Source: Bradysia coprophila (Eukaryota > Arthropoda > Insecta > Diptera > Sciaridae). From it: a stretch of DNA of 64,000 bases. The stretch lies in assembly GCF_014529535.1 (NCBI RefSeq), contig NW_023504022.1, positions 8,371,028 to 8,435,027 of the forward strand, written 5' to 3'. The position numbers and the translations under genes are program-made. This document shows, piece by piece, positions 12,074 through 22,464 of this stretch. The notes below the pieces were generated by a model, which saw only the letters and a list, made by a program, of their open reading frames with translations, was not told where the DNA came from and searched no databases. Each line of letters begins with the position of its first letter. The first letter of the stretch is position 1.

Positions 12074-13909
12074 ATGGACAATAAAACCTCCGTCACTAAC
12101 GACGACCTGCCCGATTGTTGGATTAAAAGACCATCGAAAAGTCATCCTGATCGCTCTTATTATTACAACACTGTTACGAAGCAGTCGCAATGGACTGTAC
12201 CACTATCCCCTGGTGACAAACAGCGGAAACATCAGTCGAGAGATAAGGGACTAGCTGAATCGCCCAAGGGTAATGATAAAAATGACGGGAAAAACCTCAA
12301 GATCAGCAGCAGTTCGAAACAGAGTGAGAATCGCTTCAGCAATGTTTTACGTTCCAGTGAGTGCCTTACGATGAATTTTTTCTTGTAGTTAAGAAGAGCC
12401 AGGCAAAAACGCCAGCACAAGATCGTCTCCACAATTTGGCCAAAGAGCTCAAAAATGCATCGCAAGCGAAGCTCCGTGGAGGGAATGTGGCCGAACAATT
12501 CAAAAATGCATCTCCAGTTAAGCTTCGTGGAGGGAATATTGGCGAACCACTCAAAAATGCTTTGTCAACTAAGCCCCGTGGAGTGAACTTGGCCGAGCAG
12601 CTCAAACAAGCAACACCAGAGCAGTATCGCCTTTTAAATTTCGGCCGAAAAAATGGAACTGACTCGGGACGGTTAAATGTGATAAAAAAGACCAGCAGTG
12701 CAGCCGATGCCAATAAATCGAAGTTGAAAGACGTTCAAAATGTCACCACACGAACGAATAATTTTAATCGCTCGGCGGAAGTGCGTACACCACACAAACC
12801 ATCCACGAATGACACCAATGTATCCTATCCATCGGACGAAATACCTAGCCTTTTTCCGCCGAGAACTCCTGGCCAGAACAGGTTGGATCGACTGCGCCAC
12901 AGTTTGAATTCAGAATGTGCGAACACACCAAGCGAATCAGCACAACATGCCTTAACCATAATCCAATCGGAGTTTGGCCTATCATCGGCCGCATCGCCCA
13001 ATACTTGCAATCACCATGCAACCATCGACGAGGACGAACCTATGGACTGGGAACCTTGTGATGTATTCGAGGAAGTCGAGAATTTCGTCTACAATGAGTC
13101 AAAGCACGCGTACATTGTACCAGATACTAATGTGTTCCTCGACGAATTGTCCTGCATTAGAGACACCATTCAAAGGGGTGAGTGTAATCACATCAGTCGA
13201 AGTCCATGAACCGAGTGATAACTTTCTAATCAAACAGATGGCAAGTACAACGTTCTGGTGCCATTTGTTGTGCTGCAGGAACTGGATCGGCTGAAAGGAC
13301 GGACGGGTGATTCACGGATCTCGCAGTTAGCGTCTGCTGCTATCAGATTCATTTTCAACGAACTGAAATCGAAGACGCAAAGATTGCAGGGTAAGTTTTC
13401 GAAATCACCGGAGTCACGGTCTATGTCGGTGATCGCTTTTGTTTTCCAATTTGCCCTCGAATTTGCCATTACGACGACTCAATTGAACTATTTGTTAAGT
13501 AATCGCGACAAAACATGTTTGTTTTGCATTTATGCCAATGAACCCAAGTAATCACTTGCGCCGCATTTATGCTTACCTCCAGTAATTTTTCGTTCAATAT
13601 TTTGATCGGTGTGCAATTTCCATGCCCAATTTGTATTTGAAGAACCGGAGACACTTCGTCTGAAACTACGAAAGGCGCCAGTGAATTGATGAAATTCCGT
13701 TTCGTTTAGGTCAAAAAGCCACCGAAGATTGTTCACATCTCATCGATGTGATAAATGCCGACGATAAAATCCTCAATTGTTGCCTACAACTGTTGCGTCA
13801 ATCGCGCGAAACGATTTTGATTAGCAACGATATCAATTTATGCAATAAAGCCATTGCTAGCGGAGTTGCAACAATGACATCCAAGGAATACAAAGCGATA
13901 AACAATTGA
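12074..13909 (+). CDS. Swt1: SWT1-like RNA endoribonuclease (WW and PIN domains)
   Basis: Four exons, 12074-12356, 12389-13177, 13238-13390 and 13710-13909, give 474 residues with consistent phases. A WW domain spans about residues 14-42 (CWIKRPSKSHPDRSYYYN, then QWTVP). A PIN domain fills the C-terminal part: PDTNVFLDEL, VLVPFVVLQELDRLKGR, and ILISNDINLCNKA, providing the expected acidic residues. Yeast Swt1 is a nuclear endoribonuclease in mRNP quality control at the pore; animal SWT1 proteins share the PIN domain. The protein ends at the PIN domain, so it lacks the long C-terminal extension of the vertebrate protein. Residues about 100-170 contain an imperfect 20-residue repeat. Intron 1 is only 32 bp, unusually short. 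AATAAA lies at 14160. Confidence 0.88.
12440..12640 (+). repeat. In-frame 60-bp tandem repeat within the SWT1 gene
   Basis: Four successive units encode variants of a 20-residue motif (LKNASQAKLRGGNVAEQ, FKNASPVKLRGGNIGEP, LKNALSTKPRGVNLAEQ, then a degenerate fourth). Units begin at about 12447, 12507, 12549 and 12601. The frame is kept, so the repeat lengthened the linker between the WW and PIN domains. Confidence 0.75.
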
Positions 13910-14649
13910 AGCGAATGCTGTGAGACAGAGGATACATTTACACGATTACATTACGATTACGATAAGATACTGTTGAGACTGAATATCATTATTGAGAAGA
14001 TGTGAACTTTATGAATTTCTATGTTTTTTAAATAATTAAACGGAAAATCTAGTCAGTTAAGAGGTCACACTTCAACTGGATTTAAGATAAGAAAAGAATT
14101 TCTATTTTTTTTATGGGAATATTTCGATTGTTAAACATAAAACCGAAGAAAAGATAAGAAATAAAATCAAATGAATTCTTAAATTGGGTGCTCAGTTTTT
14201 AGCTCTGACCATTTTGGAAGATGTGACCCCCGAATCGGTCATTAATACCATTAATACACGACTCATGTTTTGTTACTTAGTCAGTGCTTTTCAGATGTTC
14301 TTCCACAGGTGGCTTGTTCCTTGTCATTTCATTTCGATTTGATCATTTCATCACTCCTCAATTCACTCTTCACTAGGGTGGAGCAACCCGAAACGGAACT
14401 CAACATAAGGTTTCACTTTCAGGTCAAGTTCGGGCAACCCGATTGTGTGAAAATTTGTCAATTCTGCAGGAATGTGTACAGTTTCGGGTTACCCAACTTG
14501 ATACAACCTGAAAACTTCAGGTTCAGGTCATTTTCGTGTCAAATCCGAAAGTAAAAGTTTAGGTTCGGTTCAGATTCTCACGTTCGGTACGGTTCAAGTT
14601 GAACCGAAAATTGAAAATTTCAGGCTCATTTCAAGACGAGTTTGGGTTA
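13910..14649. other. SWT1 3' region and degenerate GTTCGGGTT-rich DNA
   Basis: After the SWT1 3' UTR, 14380-14649 is rich in imperfect variants of GGTTCAGGT / CCCGAAC on both strands. Similar text lies at 39790-39960. I see no gene. The LOA-like retrotransposon inserted at the right edge of this stretch. Confidence 0.5.
14638..14649. repeat. Target-site duplication, 3' side of the LOA-like element
   Basis: GAGTTTGGGTTA, identical to 20322-20333. Confidence 0.9.
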
Positions 14650-14745
14650 TTTTTTTTTTAGATTTATCAGGGTGGGACGATCACCTAGGTGATCTTGAAA
14701 CACAGATCTTGTGATCCTTTGTTTCCTTCCCGGTCATCATTTAAA

Positions 14746-17700
14746 TCAAGACAACCTTCCGGTCGCCGCCAGGAATCTGTCCAAAGTGGCAGGTCCCAGG
14801 GCGACAACTTCGGAGGGTTGTACGACGTAATCTCCAAGGAGCCTGCGTCTTAGTTGAAGAAATTTAGGACATTCACAGATGACGTGTATGCCCGTTTCTT
14901 CTTCTAATCCGCAGGAGCACCAAGGAGTCGCCGAGAGCCTTAGCTTATTGAGGTGCCGATTCAGCCCGCAGTGTCCAGTAATTGCACCAACCACTCTCCT
15001 TATGCATTTCCGGTCCATGCTGAGCAAATCTTTAGCCCATCTAGCGTTCGGCCTCGGGAAGAATCGCTTCGTGTGAGCGCCTCCCTCGTACGCATTCCAG
15101 CGCTCCAAGTGTTTACCCTCCACCCATTTCGATCTCGCTTTTGCGCATATCGAATCGGGTATAGGTAGGTACGGTTCAAGCCCGTCTACGAGAGCAGCAG
15201 AGCCTGCTTTGGCAAGCTCATCCGCCTTCTCGTTTCCATCCACGCCAGAGTGTGCGGGGACCCAAACCAAGCAAATCCGGTTATTTTGACCCACCGAGTT
15301 TAGGTAGTCTTTACATTCTTTGATTAGCTTGGAGATCGTTACGGGTGACGATATTGCTTTTATCATCCCCTCGTTATCGATACAGACCGTTACGTCCTCT
15401 CCTTGCGTTCCCAAAGGCAGAGCTTCTTGAACTCCTTTGAGCACTGCGAAGACTTCCGCCTGGGGGACGCTGGCAAACTTACCCAGGTGGAACCAGCTGC
15501 CTTCTTCGCTTTCTGGTCTGAAAACGCCGGCTCCGGTCCCTACCGAGGTTTTAGATCCGTCGGTAAATATGACTTTACCTTCCCTATGCAGATCTGTGGG
15601 CCAGCCGTTTAGCCAGTCCTGTCTGCCTGGGAACCTAACATCAAAGTTCCTGGTAAAGTCAACTACCGGCGTCAGCCTGTCCCTAGGCATGCTAAACACA
15701 GGATTCGCAATCACGTTCCTGATTTTTCCATGCCCCTGCAGGAAATTCGGCGTCCACCAGCCATTTTGCGCTAGCCTGTCTGCTGTGGCAGACGCTCTGG
15801 CCTTAATTACCAGGTCCAGAGGTGGCAAATTTAGTAGCACTTCCATGGCCGCAGTCGCCGTGGTTTTCATGGCTCCAGTAACACAGATGCATACTAGCCT
15901 CTGAATATCACCCAGTTCCTTCCTAGCTCTTTCGATGTCGAGTCTAGGCCACCATACCACGGAACCGTGACTCACCATGGGTCTAATGACAGCCTCATAT
16001 AGCCACAGAATAGCCTGCGACCTTAGACCCCAGTTCCTCCCAAAGGAGTTCCTGCAGATCCAAAAAGCCGCTAGAGCCTTCTGCGCCTTGTTCTTTACAT
16101 GCGCTATCCAGTTGAGTTTGCTGTCAAGTATGACCCCAAGGTACTTTACCTGAGAAGAGAGCGCTAAGTCAACATTAAAGAGCCTCGTATTACCCACGAG
16201 GTCGGATCCTTTGTGCCTTCTGCTGAACAACACTAGGTCCGTTTTTCCTGGGTTAACTCTAAGCCCTTTCGCGCTACACCAGCGCTCCACTATCTTCAGT
16301 GCGACTCTGACCCGATCGCCTAGCGTACTCTCAAAGCTTCCTCTGACTAGGATCGTTAGATCATCCGAGTAGCCTTGGGCGTAGATTCCCTCATCGACCA
16401 GTTCTTTGATGAGAGAGTCCACTACCATACACCATAGGATCGGTGAAAGGATACCGCCTTGCGGACATCCTTTTGCTACCCAGAGATTGGTCTTCTGACC
16501 ACACACATTGGCCTCCACCGACCTGTCTCTGAGCATGTTACTGACCCATCTCACAACCATACGTCCGACTCCCCTTTCCTCCAGCGCTCGGCGGATAATG
16601 TCAAAGCCCGTGTTGTCGAAGGCCCCTTCGATGTCCATGAAACATCCCAGGGCCACTTCGCCAATTACGAGCGACTGTTCCACTTTTGCTACCAGTTTGT
16701 GCAACGCAGAGTCCGTTGACTTACCTACCTGGTAGGCATGCTGGTTGATGTGCAGCGGGTATCGCTTCAGCACTTCATCCCTGATATAAAAATCGATCAG
16801 CCTCTCCAACGTTTTTTGGACGAAAGATGTGAGACTGATTGGTCTGAAGTCTTTAGCTCCACAGTGAGATGGTTTTCCCGGTTTAGGAATAAATGTTACC
16901 TTCACTCTTTCCCACTCGGCCGGTATATGACCGAGTGCCAAGGAGCTCCGTAACACATCACACAGCGGTTCCAACAGTATTTCTCCACTCTCCTTCAGTA
17001 GAGCCGGGAAAATACCGTCGTTTCCCGCTGACTTATACGGCTTAAATTTACCTATCGCCCACTTCAACCTGTCCTTAGTGACAATTCGTCTAGCCAGTGC
17101 CCAATCTTCTTCCGATGGAGGAAAACGATCTTGCGGCCTGGGCTCGACTTTATCATCTCCACAGCCAGGGAAGTGGGTTTGAAGCAGATGTTCTGCCGTA
17201 TCTTCTCCACTTTCCGTGAACGTACCGTCGGGTTTCCTCAAGGAGCTCGGGAGGAGCCTGGGGTCCTTGGAGAGGACTCTGTGGATTCTGGCATAGTCGG
17301 GGACATATTCCATTTCCGCACAGAATCTCCTCCATGCCTCCCTGGCCCTCGTTCGAACAGCCTTTCTGAAAGCCTTTTGAGCCGCCTTGTACGCAGCCCA
17401 TTCGACGTGCTGATTTGTCCTCATTGCTCTATTCCACGCTCTCCGCGCAGAAACCCTGAGTTTCTCAATCTCAGCGCTCCAGAGCTTGCCGTCCTTTTTC
17501 CTGACTTCTTTGCTTTCTGGGCACGAGCTTTCATAGGCTTCCGTCAGCAACCACGTAATGCTGTTCACAGCTTCGTTCAACTCTGCCGAGGATCTCGGCA
17601 TCCCTTTTTCCAGTTTATCCTCTACGTGTTGCCTCAAAAATCCCCTATATTGTTCCCAGTTTGTCCGCCTAGGATTCCTATATTTCACCACTTTCACTGC

Positions 17701-18384
17701 CCCATTTCTCAGTCTGAACTTTATCGTCCTATGGTCCGAGAAACTGGGCGTTGAAGACACCCTCCACGAATCAATCTGATTCGCCAGGCCCTTCGAAGCG
17801 AGAGTAATATCTAGGACTTCCCTTCGGTCTTTTGTGACAAACGTTGGTTCATTACCTCTATTCAAAATATCGAGGTCCGCACCAGCTATGAACTGTAGCA
17901 ATAGAGAGCCTCTGGGATTTATGTTTGTGCTTCCCCAGACCGTATGATGCGAATTAGCATCGCAGCCTAGGAGAATTGGCACACCCTTTTCCTTAGAGAA
18001 TTCTATGGCATTAGTTAACAGCTGGGTGTATGGCGTATCCACCGTTCCTGGCATATAACACGACCCTACTAGTAAGTCACCCCCGTGAGCAACGTCTCGT
18101 GATATTCTTACTACAGCCGTGTCCTCGTCCGAAAACTGTCGCATTAGCATGGCTTGAAACTTGGGGGCCACGTAGATAGCCGCCCTCGTTCTCCCACCAT
18201 TGCCTGCGATGAAGACTCTATTTCTGTGATGGCCGAAGCCCATCACCATAGATTTATTTGTCCAAGGTTCTTGGATAAACACTACACTTGTGTGCTCCAT
18301 TGCTATGTCGCGACAAAGGTTAGCCGTGGCAGCTTTGCAATGGTGCAAGTTAATTTGTGCAAATTCGATATCTCGATTAGCCAT
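14746..18384 (-). CDS. Retrotransposon ORF2: AP endonuclease, reverse transcriptase, RNase H
   Basis: 1212 residues without interruption. The N-terminal AP-type endonuclease (about residues 5-225) keeps FIQEPW, GCDANSHH and the SDH triad. The reverse transcriptase has FMDIEGAFD near residue 581, CPQGGILSPILW, and a catalytic box GYSDD near residue 671, where YADD is more usual. RNase H begins with FTDGSK near residue 937 and keeps E (QAEVFA), D (CIDNEG) and D (GNEKADELA). A Cys/His cluster (WCSCGLEEE...HVICEC) lies near the C-terminus, about residue 1150. Together these support target-primed reverse transcription by an enzyme with its own RNase H. All key catalytic residues seem present, so the protein may be active. 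Confidence 0.95.
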   Translation of the reverse strand: MANRDIEFAQINLHHCKAATANLCRDIAMEHTSVVFIQEPWTNKSMVMGFGHHRNRVFIAGNGGRTRAAIYVAPKFQAMLMRQFSDEDTAVVRISRDVAHGGDLLVGSCYMPGTVDTPYTQLLTNAIEFSKEKGVPILLGCDANSHHTVWGSTNINPRGSLLLQFIAGADLDILNRGNEPTFVTKDRREVLDITLASKGLANQIDSWRVSSTPSFSDHRTIKFRLRNGAVKVVKYRNPRRTNWEQYRGFLRQHVEDKLEKGMPRSSAELNEAVNSITWLLTEAYESSCPESKEVRKKDGKLWSAEIEKLRVSARRAWNRAMRTNQHVEWAAYKAAQKAFRKAVRTRAREAWRRFCAEMEYVPDYARIHRVLSKDPRLLPSSLRKPDGTFTESGEDTAEHLLQTHFPGCGDDKVEPRPQDRFPPSEEDWALARRIVTKDRLKWAIGKFKPYKSAGNDGIFPALLKESGEILLEPLCDVLRSSLALGHIPAEWERVKVTFIPKPGKPSHCGAKDFRPISLTSFVQKTLERLIDFYIRDEVLKRYPLHINQHAYQVGKSTDSALHKLVAKVEQSLVIGEVALGCFMDIEGAFDNTGFDIIRRALEERGVGRMVVRWVSNMLRDRSVEANVCGQKTNLWVAKGCPQGGILSPILWCMVVDSLIKELVDEGIYAQGYSDDLTILVRGSFESTLGDRVRVALKIVERWCSAKGLRVNPGKTDLVLFSRRHKGSDLVGNTRLFNVDLALSSQVKYLGVILDSKLNWIAHVKNKAQKALAAFWICRNSFGRNWGLRSQAILWLYEAVIRPMVSHGSVVWWPRLDIERARKELGDIQRLVCICVTGAMKTTATAAMEVLLNLPPLDLVIKARASATADRLAQNGWWTPNFLQGHGKIRNVIANPVFSMPRDRLTPVVDFTRNFDVRFPGRQDWLNGWPTDLHREGKVIFTDGSKTSVGTGAGVFRPESEEGSWFHLGKFASVPQAEVFAVLKGVQEALPLGTQGEDVTVCIDNEGMIKAISSPVTISKLIKECKDYLNSVGQNNRICLVWVPAHSGVDGNEKADELAKAGSAALVDGLEPYLPIPDSICAKARSKWVEGKHLERWNAYEGGAHTKRFFPRPNARWAKDLLSMDRKCIRRVVGAITGHCGLNRHLNKLRLSATPWCSCGLEEETGIHVICECPKFLQLRRRLLGDYVVQPSEVVALGPATLDRFLAATGRLS

Positions 18385-18428
18385 TTCGACATTGAGATGG
18401 TTACATTGAAATTATTCGACCCAGCCTC

Positions 18429-20042
18429 TTAATGGGCGGTATTTCCCGAAGAAGGTCCCTTCGTTGTCGAAGAGCCCTTTTTCGGTGTGAACCTTCCGGT
18501 AGGCAAATTGGTTCTGACGGTTCCAGTCTTGCGACTAGCCCTCGTCGACCCCTTTTTGCCACCGTCCAGTTTAAGCGACCTATTCCCAGAGGAGACCGCC
18601 TTCTCATTCTCAGGATTGGGAATGGAAGTTTCAGCCATGTCCGGTTTCGGTGCTGTAACCTCAACGGGTGTCTCAGGAGTTTTCGTTATCGTAACACGTA
18701 CCTCTCCGTTGACATTCGTTATGGTTTTCGTCGCAGTCGCGGTCACTGACGAGACTGTTGGCGCTGCATTTGCCGTGGAAGTTACCGTCGAAGTGACAGC
18801 CCTTCTCTCGGCCTCCAAATTCGCAGTCGAAGTCTTTTCCGTAGACGACTTTGATGGGCCACCGTTGCCGGTACCCCTCTCAAAGAGCGGCTGGTCAAGC
18901 TTAAATTGTATAGAGAACAGAAGCCAGAAGGCTCTGAAACCTCTGTCTCTTAACATCTCCACCGACGCCTCATCTACTTTCAAGAACAATCTCGTCTTAT
19001 CACCCTGGTACTCGATGTGCTTGATCTCCCAGTATCTGGTTCTTAGAAAAGGATTGTGAGCGCGCAGAACGTCCATGAAATAAGGCCCCTTTGTAAGCCA
19101 GGGAACTGTGACGCTCATCCTTAGCATACGCAGGGGCTTATAGGCATTCTCCCACTCCTGTTTCGTGATAACCCTCAGATTTGCCTTTCTGAAGGGCTTC
19201 ATTTTAGGCACAATCGCACACAACCAGTTGGCCGTCCGTTCATCGGCACACTTTACTTCGACTTCCGATTCGCCCTCCTTCACATCGTGAAGACTTGGCG
19301 CCATCGTCCTCGATCCGATGAACTTCTCCAGCTCCCAGATGATGTTACCCAGGACTTCTTTCACCTGGTCCGTATTCAACCTAGCGGTTGCTCCCACCAC
19401 ATAGAGCGTCAATGATTCGTTGACCGCTTGTCTAAAATCTACAGCCTTTTGAATCATTGGTGGTGTCGCTATAAGCACTCGTTTTGGTGGAGGAGTAGTT
19501 CCTTCACCCTGTTTAGGGCTTCTCTGTCTTTTCATTTGCCGTGGCGATTGAGGTGCGGACGCGCTAGCAATTGACTCACCTGCAGATTCTCTCGCCTTAC
19601 GCCTCCGACGTTTCTCCGATCCACACGGCTTTTTCTTCCTACGACCAGAACGATTTGACCGCTCTTGCTCTTGAGTCGAATCATTTGCCTTAACTAAATT
19701 CGTTCGGCCCTGAATTACGATCTCATTTGGCGTAGACGGTACTTCCGTACGGATTTCGACGCCACTGTTGAGGTTTTGTGACAAGTTGAGCTGGCCATCA
19801 TTGTCATGCAACTCCAGAACGTCACTATCCGTTCCGTTTTGATGGTTATTCTGCACTTCATTCGCATTTGCCATCGGCACATCACCATCCGCGTTGTCTG
19901 TTGACGACATGGCTTGATGAGGAAGATCGAAAACGTTTGAAATGGAAAAACAGCCTATATACGAGAAGTCCGACCGTTGACCATTCAAACAAATTCGCGC
20001 GCGATTCAACGGCTTGACTGGCAACACTGTTTCAGCAGTCAC
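18429..20042 (-). CDS. Retrotransposon ORF1: putative RNA-binding / gag-like protein
   Basis: 537 residues if the first ATG is used. A Met at 19910 (MSSTDNADGD) gives 493 residues and may be the real start, because the upstream part looks like translated leader. The N-terminal half is acidic, then strongly basic (RKKKPCGSEKRRRRKAR, residues about 130-150). The middle holds a conserved-looking globular domain (LTLYVVGATARLN to FKLDQP) resembling domains found in ORF1 of insect LOA-like elements. The C-terminus is Ser/Thr/Lys-rich. I find no CCHC zinc knuckles, unusual for ORF1 in this group. It should bind element RNA in the ribonucleoprotein particle. Confidence 0.85.
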   Translation of the reverse strand: MTAETVLPVKPLNRARICLNGQRSDFSYIGCFSISNVFDLPHQAMSSTDNADGDVPMANANEVQNNHQNGTDSDVLELHDNDGQLNLSQNLNSGVEIRTEVPSTPNEIVIQGRTNLVKANDSTQEQERSNRSGRRKKKPCGSEKRRRRKARESAGESIASASAPQSPRQMKRQRSPKQGEGTTPPPKRVLIATPPMIQKAVDFRQAVNESLTLYVVGATARLNTDQVKEVLGNIIWELEKFIGSRTMAPSLHDVKEGESEVEVKCADERTANWLCAIVPKMKPFRKANLRVITKQEWENAYKPLRMLRMSVTVPWLTKGPYFMDVLRAHNPFLRTRYWEIKHIEYQGDKTRLFLKVDEASVEMLRDRGFRAFWLLFSIQFKLDQPLFERGTGNGGPSKSSTEKTSTANLEAERRAVTSTVTSTANAAPTVSSVTATATKTITNVNGEVRVTITKTPETPVEVTAPKPDMAETSIPNPENEKAVSSGNRSLKLDGGKKGSTRASRKTGTVRTNLPTGRFTPKKGSSTTKGPSSGNTAH

Positions 20043-20321
20043 CGGTCTGTACTAAAACCACGTCACGCAGCACTGCCGACCTGTCAAAGCTCTATCTTAC
20101 CGACTGTCTCACGCGAAAATTTTTCACTTTCCAAACGCTATTTTAATCGAATTCCGGCACTTTTCCAGCTAAACTCCACCGAACCGACAATTTCCACGTG
20201 CTTATCTACCGAACAAGCAACTTTTTCCTGTTCTATATCACTCCGAAACGCGTAATTTTCGCTAAAAACTATTGACTTTTTCCGAAACACTTTTTATCGC
20301 CGAAACGTCAAACTGTCAACT

Positions 20322-20333
20322 GAGTTTGGGTTA
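20322..20333. repeat. Target-site duplication, 5' side of the LOA-like element
   Basis: GAGTTTGGGTTA, identical to 14638-14649. The reconstructed empty site reads on into ACCCGAGCTCG. Confidence 0.9.
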
Positions 20334-20858
20334 ACCCGAGCTCGATTCTTATTGCACAGCTTCATAGTAATAACGATTGATTTGAAAAATGCCTCGGGCA
20401 AAAATATGTCCATAAATTCTACTTGTCTTTCATATCCATCGAAAACATTGCTATAATGCTAATCAGACAGTTCAGCGTGAGTATAACATATTTTGGACGC
20501 AATTCCATCCCCAATTTTATGTGAACTTAGACCACTGGATAAATTCGGTTTTCTTTCGTTTAAATTCTTTCAGTACATTTTTCAATCATTTTCCTAACAA
20601 TACGTTCCTCAACATCTGCCACTTGTGATGCAAATTTCTTTTTGCAAAATTTTCTTTCACAAATTTTTTGAGTCAATTTTTTGTTGATAAAACTTTTGCG
20701 TACGACGCACAATGCGTCACCCTCAGCGATATCAGTTATTTTGTAAGTAAGATAAAGGACTTGCGTCACATTTACCCTTGAAGGGTTTTTTTACTGATAT
20801 CACCACTTTTGTAAGTATGTCATTTCGACAACATCAAAAAACCTTATGGAAATTAGAG

Positions 20859-21340
20859 AAATCAGTCTGAATCCCAAAATCTAGAAACCAATCTTGGTTT
20901 ACCTCACTTATATCGAAAATAACCCAAATCCATGGAAAAATCCGATGGAAGTTAGGAAGTGCTAGAGGAATCATCTGTCATCCCAAAATTTAGAAATCAA
21001 CCTTGGAACATCTCACTCATGTCGAAAATAACCCAAATCCATCAAAAAATCCGATGGAAGTTAGGTAGTGCCAGAGGAATCATCTGTCATCCCAAAATTT
21101 ATAGAACCAACCTTGAAACATTTTACTAATGTCGAATATAACTCAAATCCATCAAAAAATCCGATGGAAATTAGGAAGTACCAGATGAATCGTCTGTCAT
21201 CCCAAAAGTTGGGAACCAACCTTGGAACATCTCACTAATGTCGAATATAACTGAAATCCATCAAAAAATCCGATGGAAGTTAGGAAGTGCCAGAGGAATC
21301 ATCTGTCATCCCAAAAGTTAGGAACCGACCTAGTGGAAGT
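20859..21340. repeat. Minisatellite, 109-110 bp period, about 4.4 units
   Basis: Units start near 20859, 20969, 21078, 21188 and 21297. Each contains AATCATCTGTCATCCCAAAA, then CCAACCTTGGAACAT, CTAATGTCGAA and AAAAAATCCGATGGAAGTTA. The first unit is the most diverged and the last is truncated. Confidence 0.92.
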
Positions 21341-21412
21341 TAATACTTAATGATCCCAACAATTCCCTACAAGAAATACATCCCAAAACAACACACACCT
21401 TTCACCACATTA

Positions 21413-21507
21413 CTGCCGTAATTCGCATGTCGGACTTAGTGCAAAATTTAAACAAAGAATTCTTTTGTTTAAATTTTGCACTAAGTCCGACATGCGAATT
21501 ACGGCAG
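21413..21507. repeat. Perfect palindrome, 44-bp arms with 7-bp spacer
   Basis: The arm 21413-21456 (starts CTGCCGTAATTCGCATG) is the exact reverse complement of 21464-21507; the spacer is GAATTCT. It lies about 70 bp past the minisatellite. No target-site duplication was identified. Confidence 0.92.
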
Positions 21508-22464
21508 ATTACTATCCATATCATGCACCAAAATATACAACACACACACATACAAATAGGCTTTTATATGGCATTTGTATGGAGACTTTGAAGAGCTCTA
21601 GCTTCCAAGATACGAATCCAACTTTTGAAAATTCCATTCTTATTTTTAGGGCATTATTAACCAAAATTTCAGGAAAATCTATAGAAACGATTAGGAGTTG
21701 TTGGATCTACTTTTCCATAGAAACTACAAACATCAATATTTCGAAGTTCAATATCTCGGCCAATTTTGAAGCTGCAGTAACGTGTGATAGCTCGTTGAAC
21801 TCGTATGGATTTCTAGATTCCAAGTATCCTAGTTTCAGGGCCGTTAAGGGAGAAAAGTCAAAAAGTTGCTGTAAATATGCTCCGCCCTCCTCAAAAATTT
21901 TTGTAAAACATTTTTGGTAGTGGACTTGCGACACGCCAGCTTACTAACGTGCGGGCATGATATGAATAAACTAACGACTTTCGGAACTAACCTTCCACAT
22001 TGCCATTTGCATATCAGCTCAGCGATCAACGGATCAGTTACACCTTTTCATTTAAGTCTTTCCCAACTGCTTGATACGAATTGGTTTACTTCAACAGATT
22101 TTATTAAAATATGAACACAGTCCGTCGATAGCTGGTGATTGAGTTGGCCTCATTTCACCACGAATTTCGAAATAACCACGAAATAACGCGTTCAAGTTTC
22201 AAACGTGTCCTCGGGTATGGATTACAAAACAACACAAACCGCGTTAAAAATAAAGCATTTAATAGGATCGCCGAAGTTTCACGGTTCTTATTTTTGTGTG
22301 TGTGGAATAAAAACATTATAAAATTCACCTTGAAGCAGCACACAGTTCTCATTTCTCATTTCTTTTTCGTTTTGTTTGAAACTATCCGAAAGGTCGCACA
22401 TTGATCGGGTTTAGCCTTCACTTTGCACGTATAATTTCAACAAAAGAAGGTTTCGCTTTTCAAT

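Larger units (their letters stand above)
14650..20321 (-). mobile_element. Full-length LOA-like non-LTR retrotransposon (5.7 kb)
   Basis: Both ends can be placed exactly. On the minus strand the element starts at 20321 (CAGTTGACAGTTTGACG) and ends at 14650 with about ten A residues after CCCTGATAAATCT. The 12-bp sequence GAGTTTGGGTTA flanks both ends (14638-14649 and 20322-20333), a clean target-site duplication. Inside are a 279-bp 5' UTR, two long uninterrupted ORFs separated by 44 bp, and a 96-bp 3' UTR. Endonuclease, RT and RNase H domains in ORF2 place it in the I/LOA/R1 group; I favour LOA from motif wording, not from a tree. Intact ORFs and matching duplications suggest a recent insertion. 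Confidence 0.93.
20334..22464. other. Intergenic DNA with a minisatellite and a palindrome
   Basis: No convincing coding exon. 20859-21340 is a 109-bp tandem array and 21413-21507 a perfect palindrome. The remainder is AT-rich single-copy-looking sequence. The alpha-q 3' UTR should enter from the right below 22465. Confidence 0.6.
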
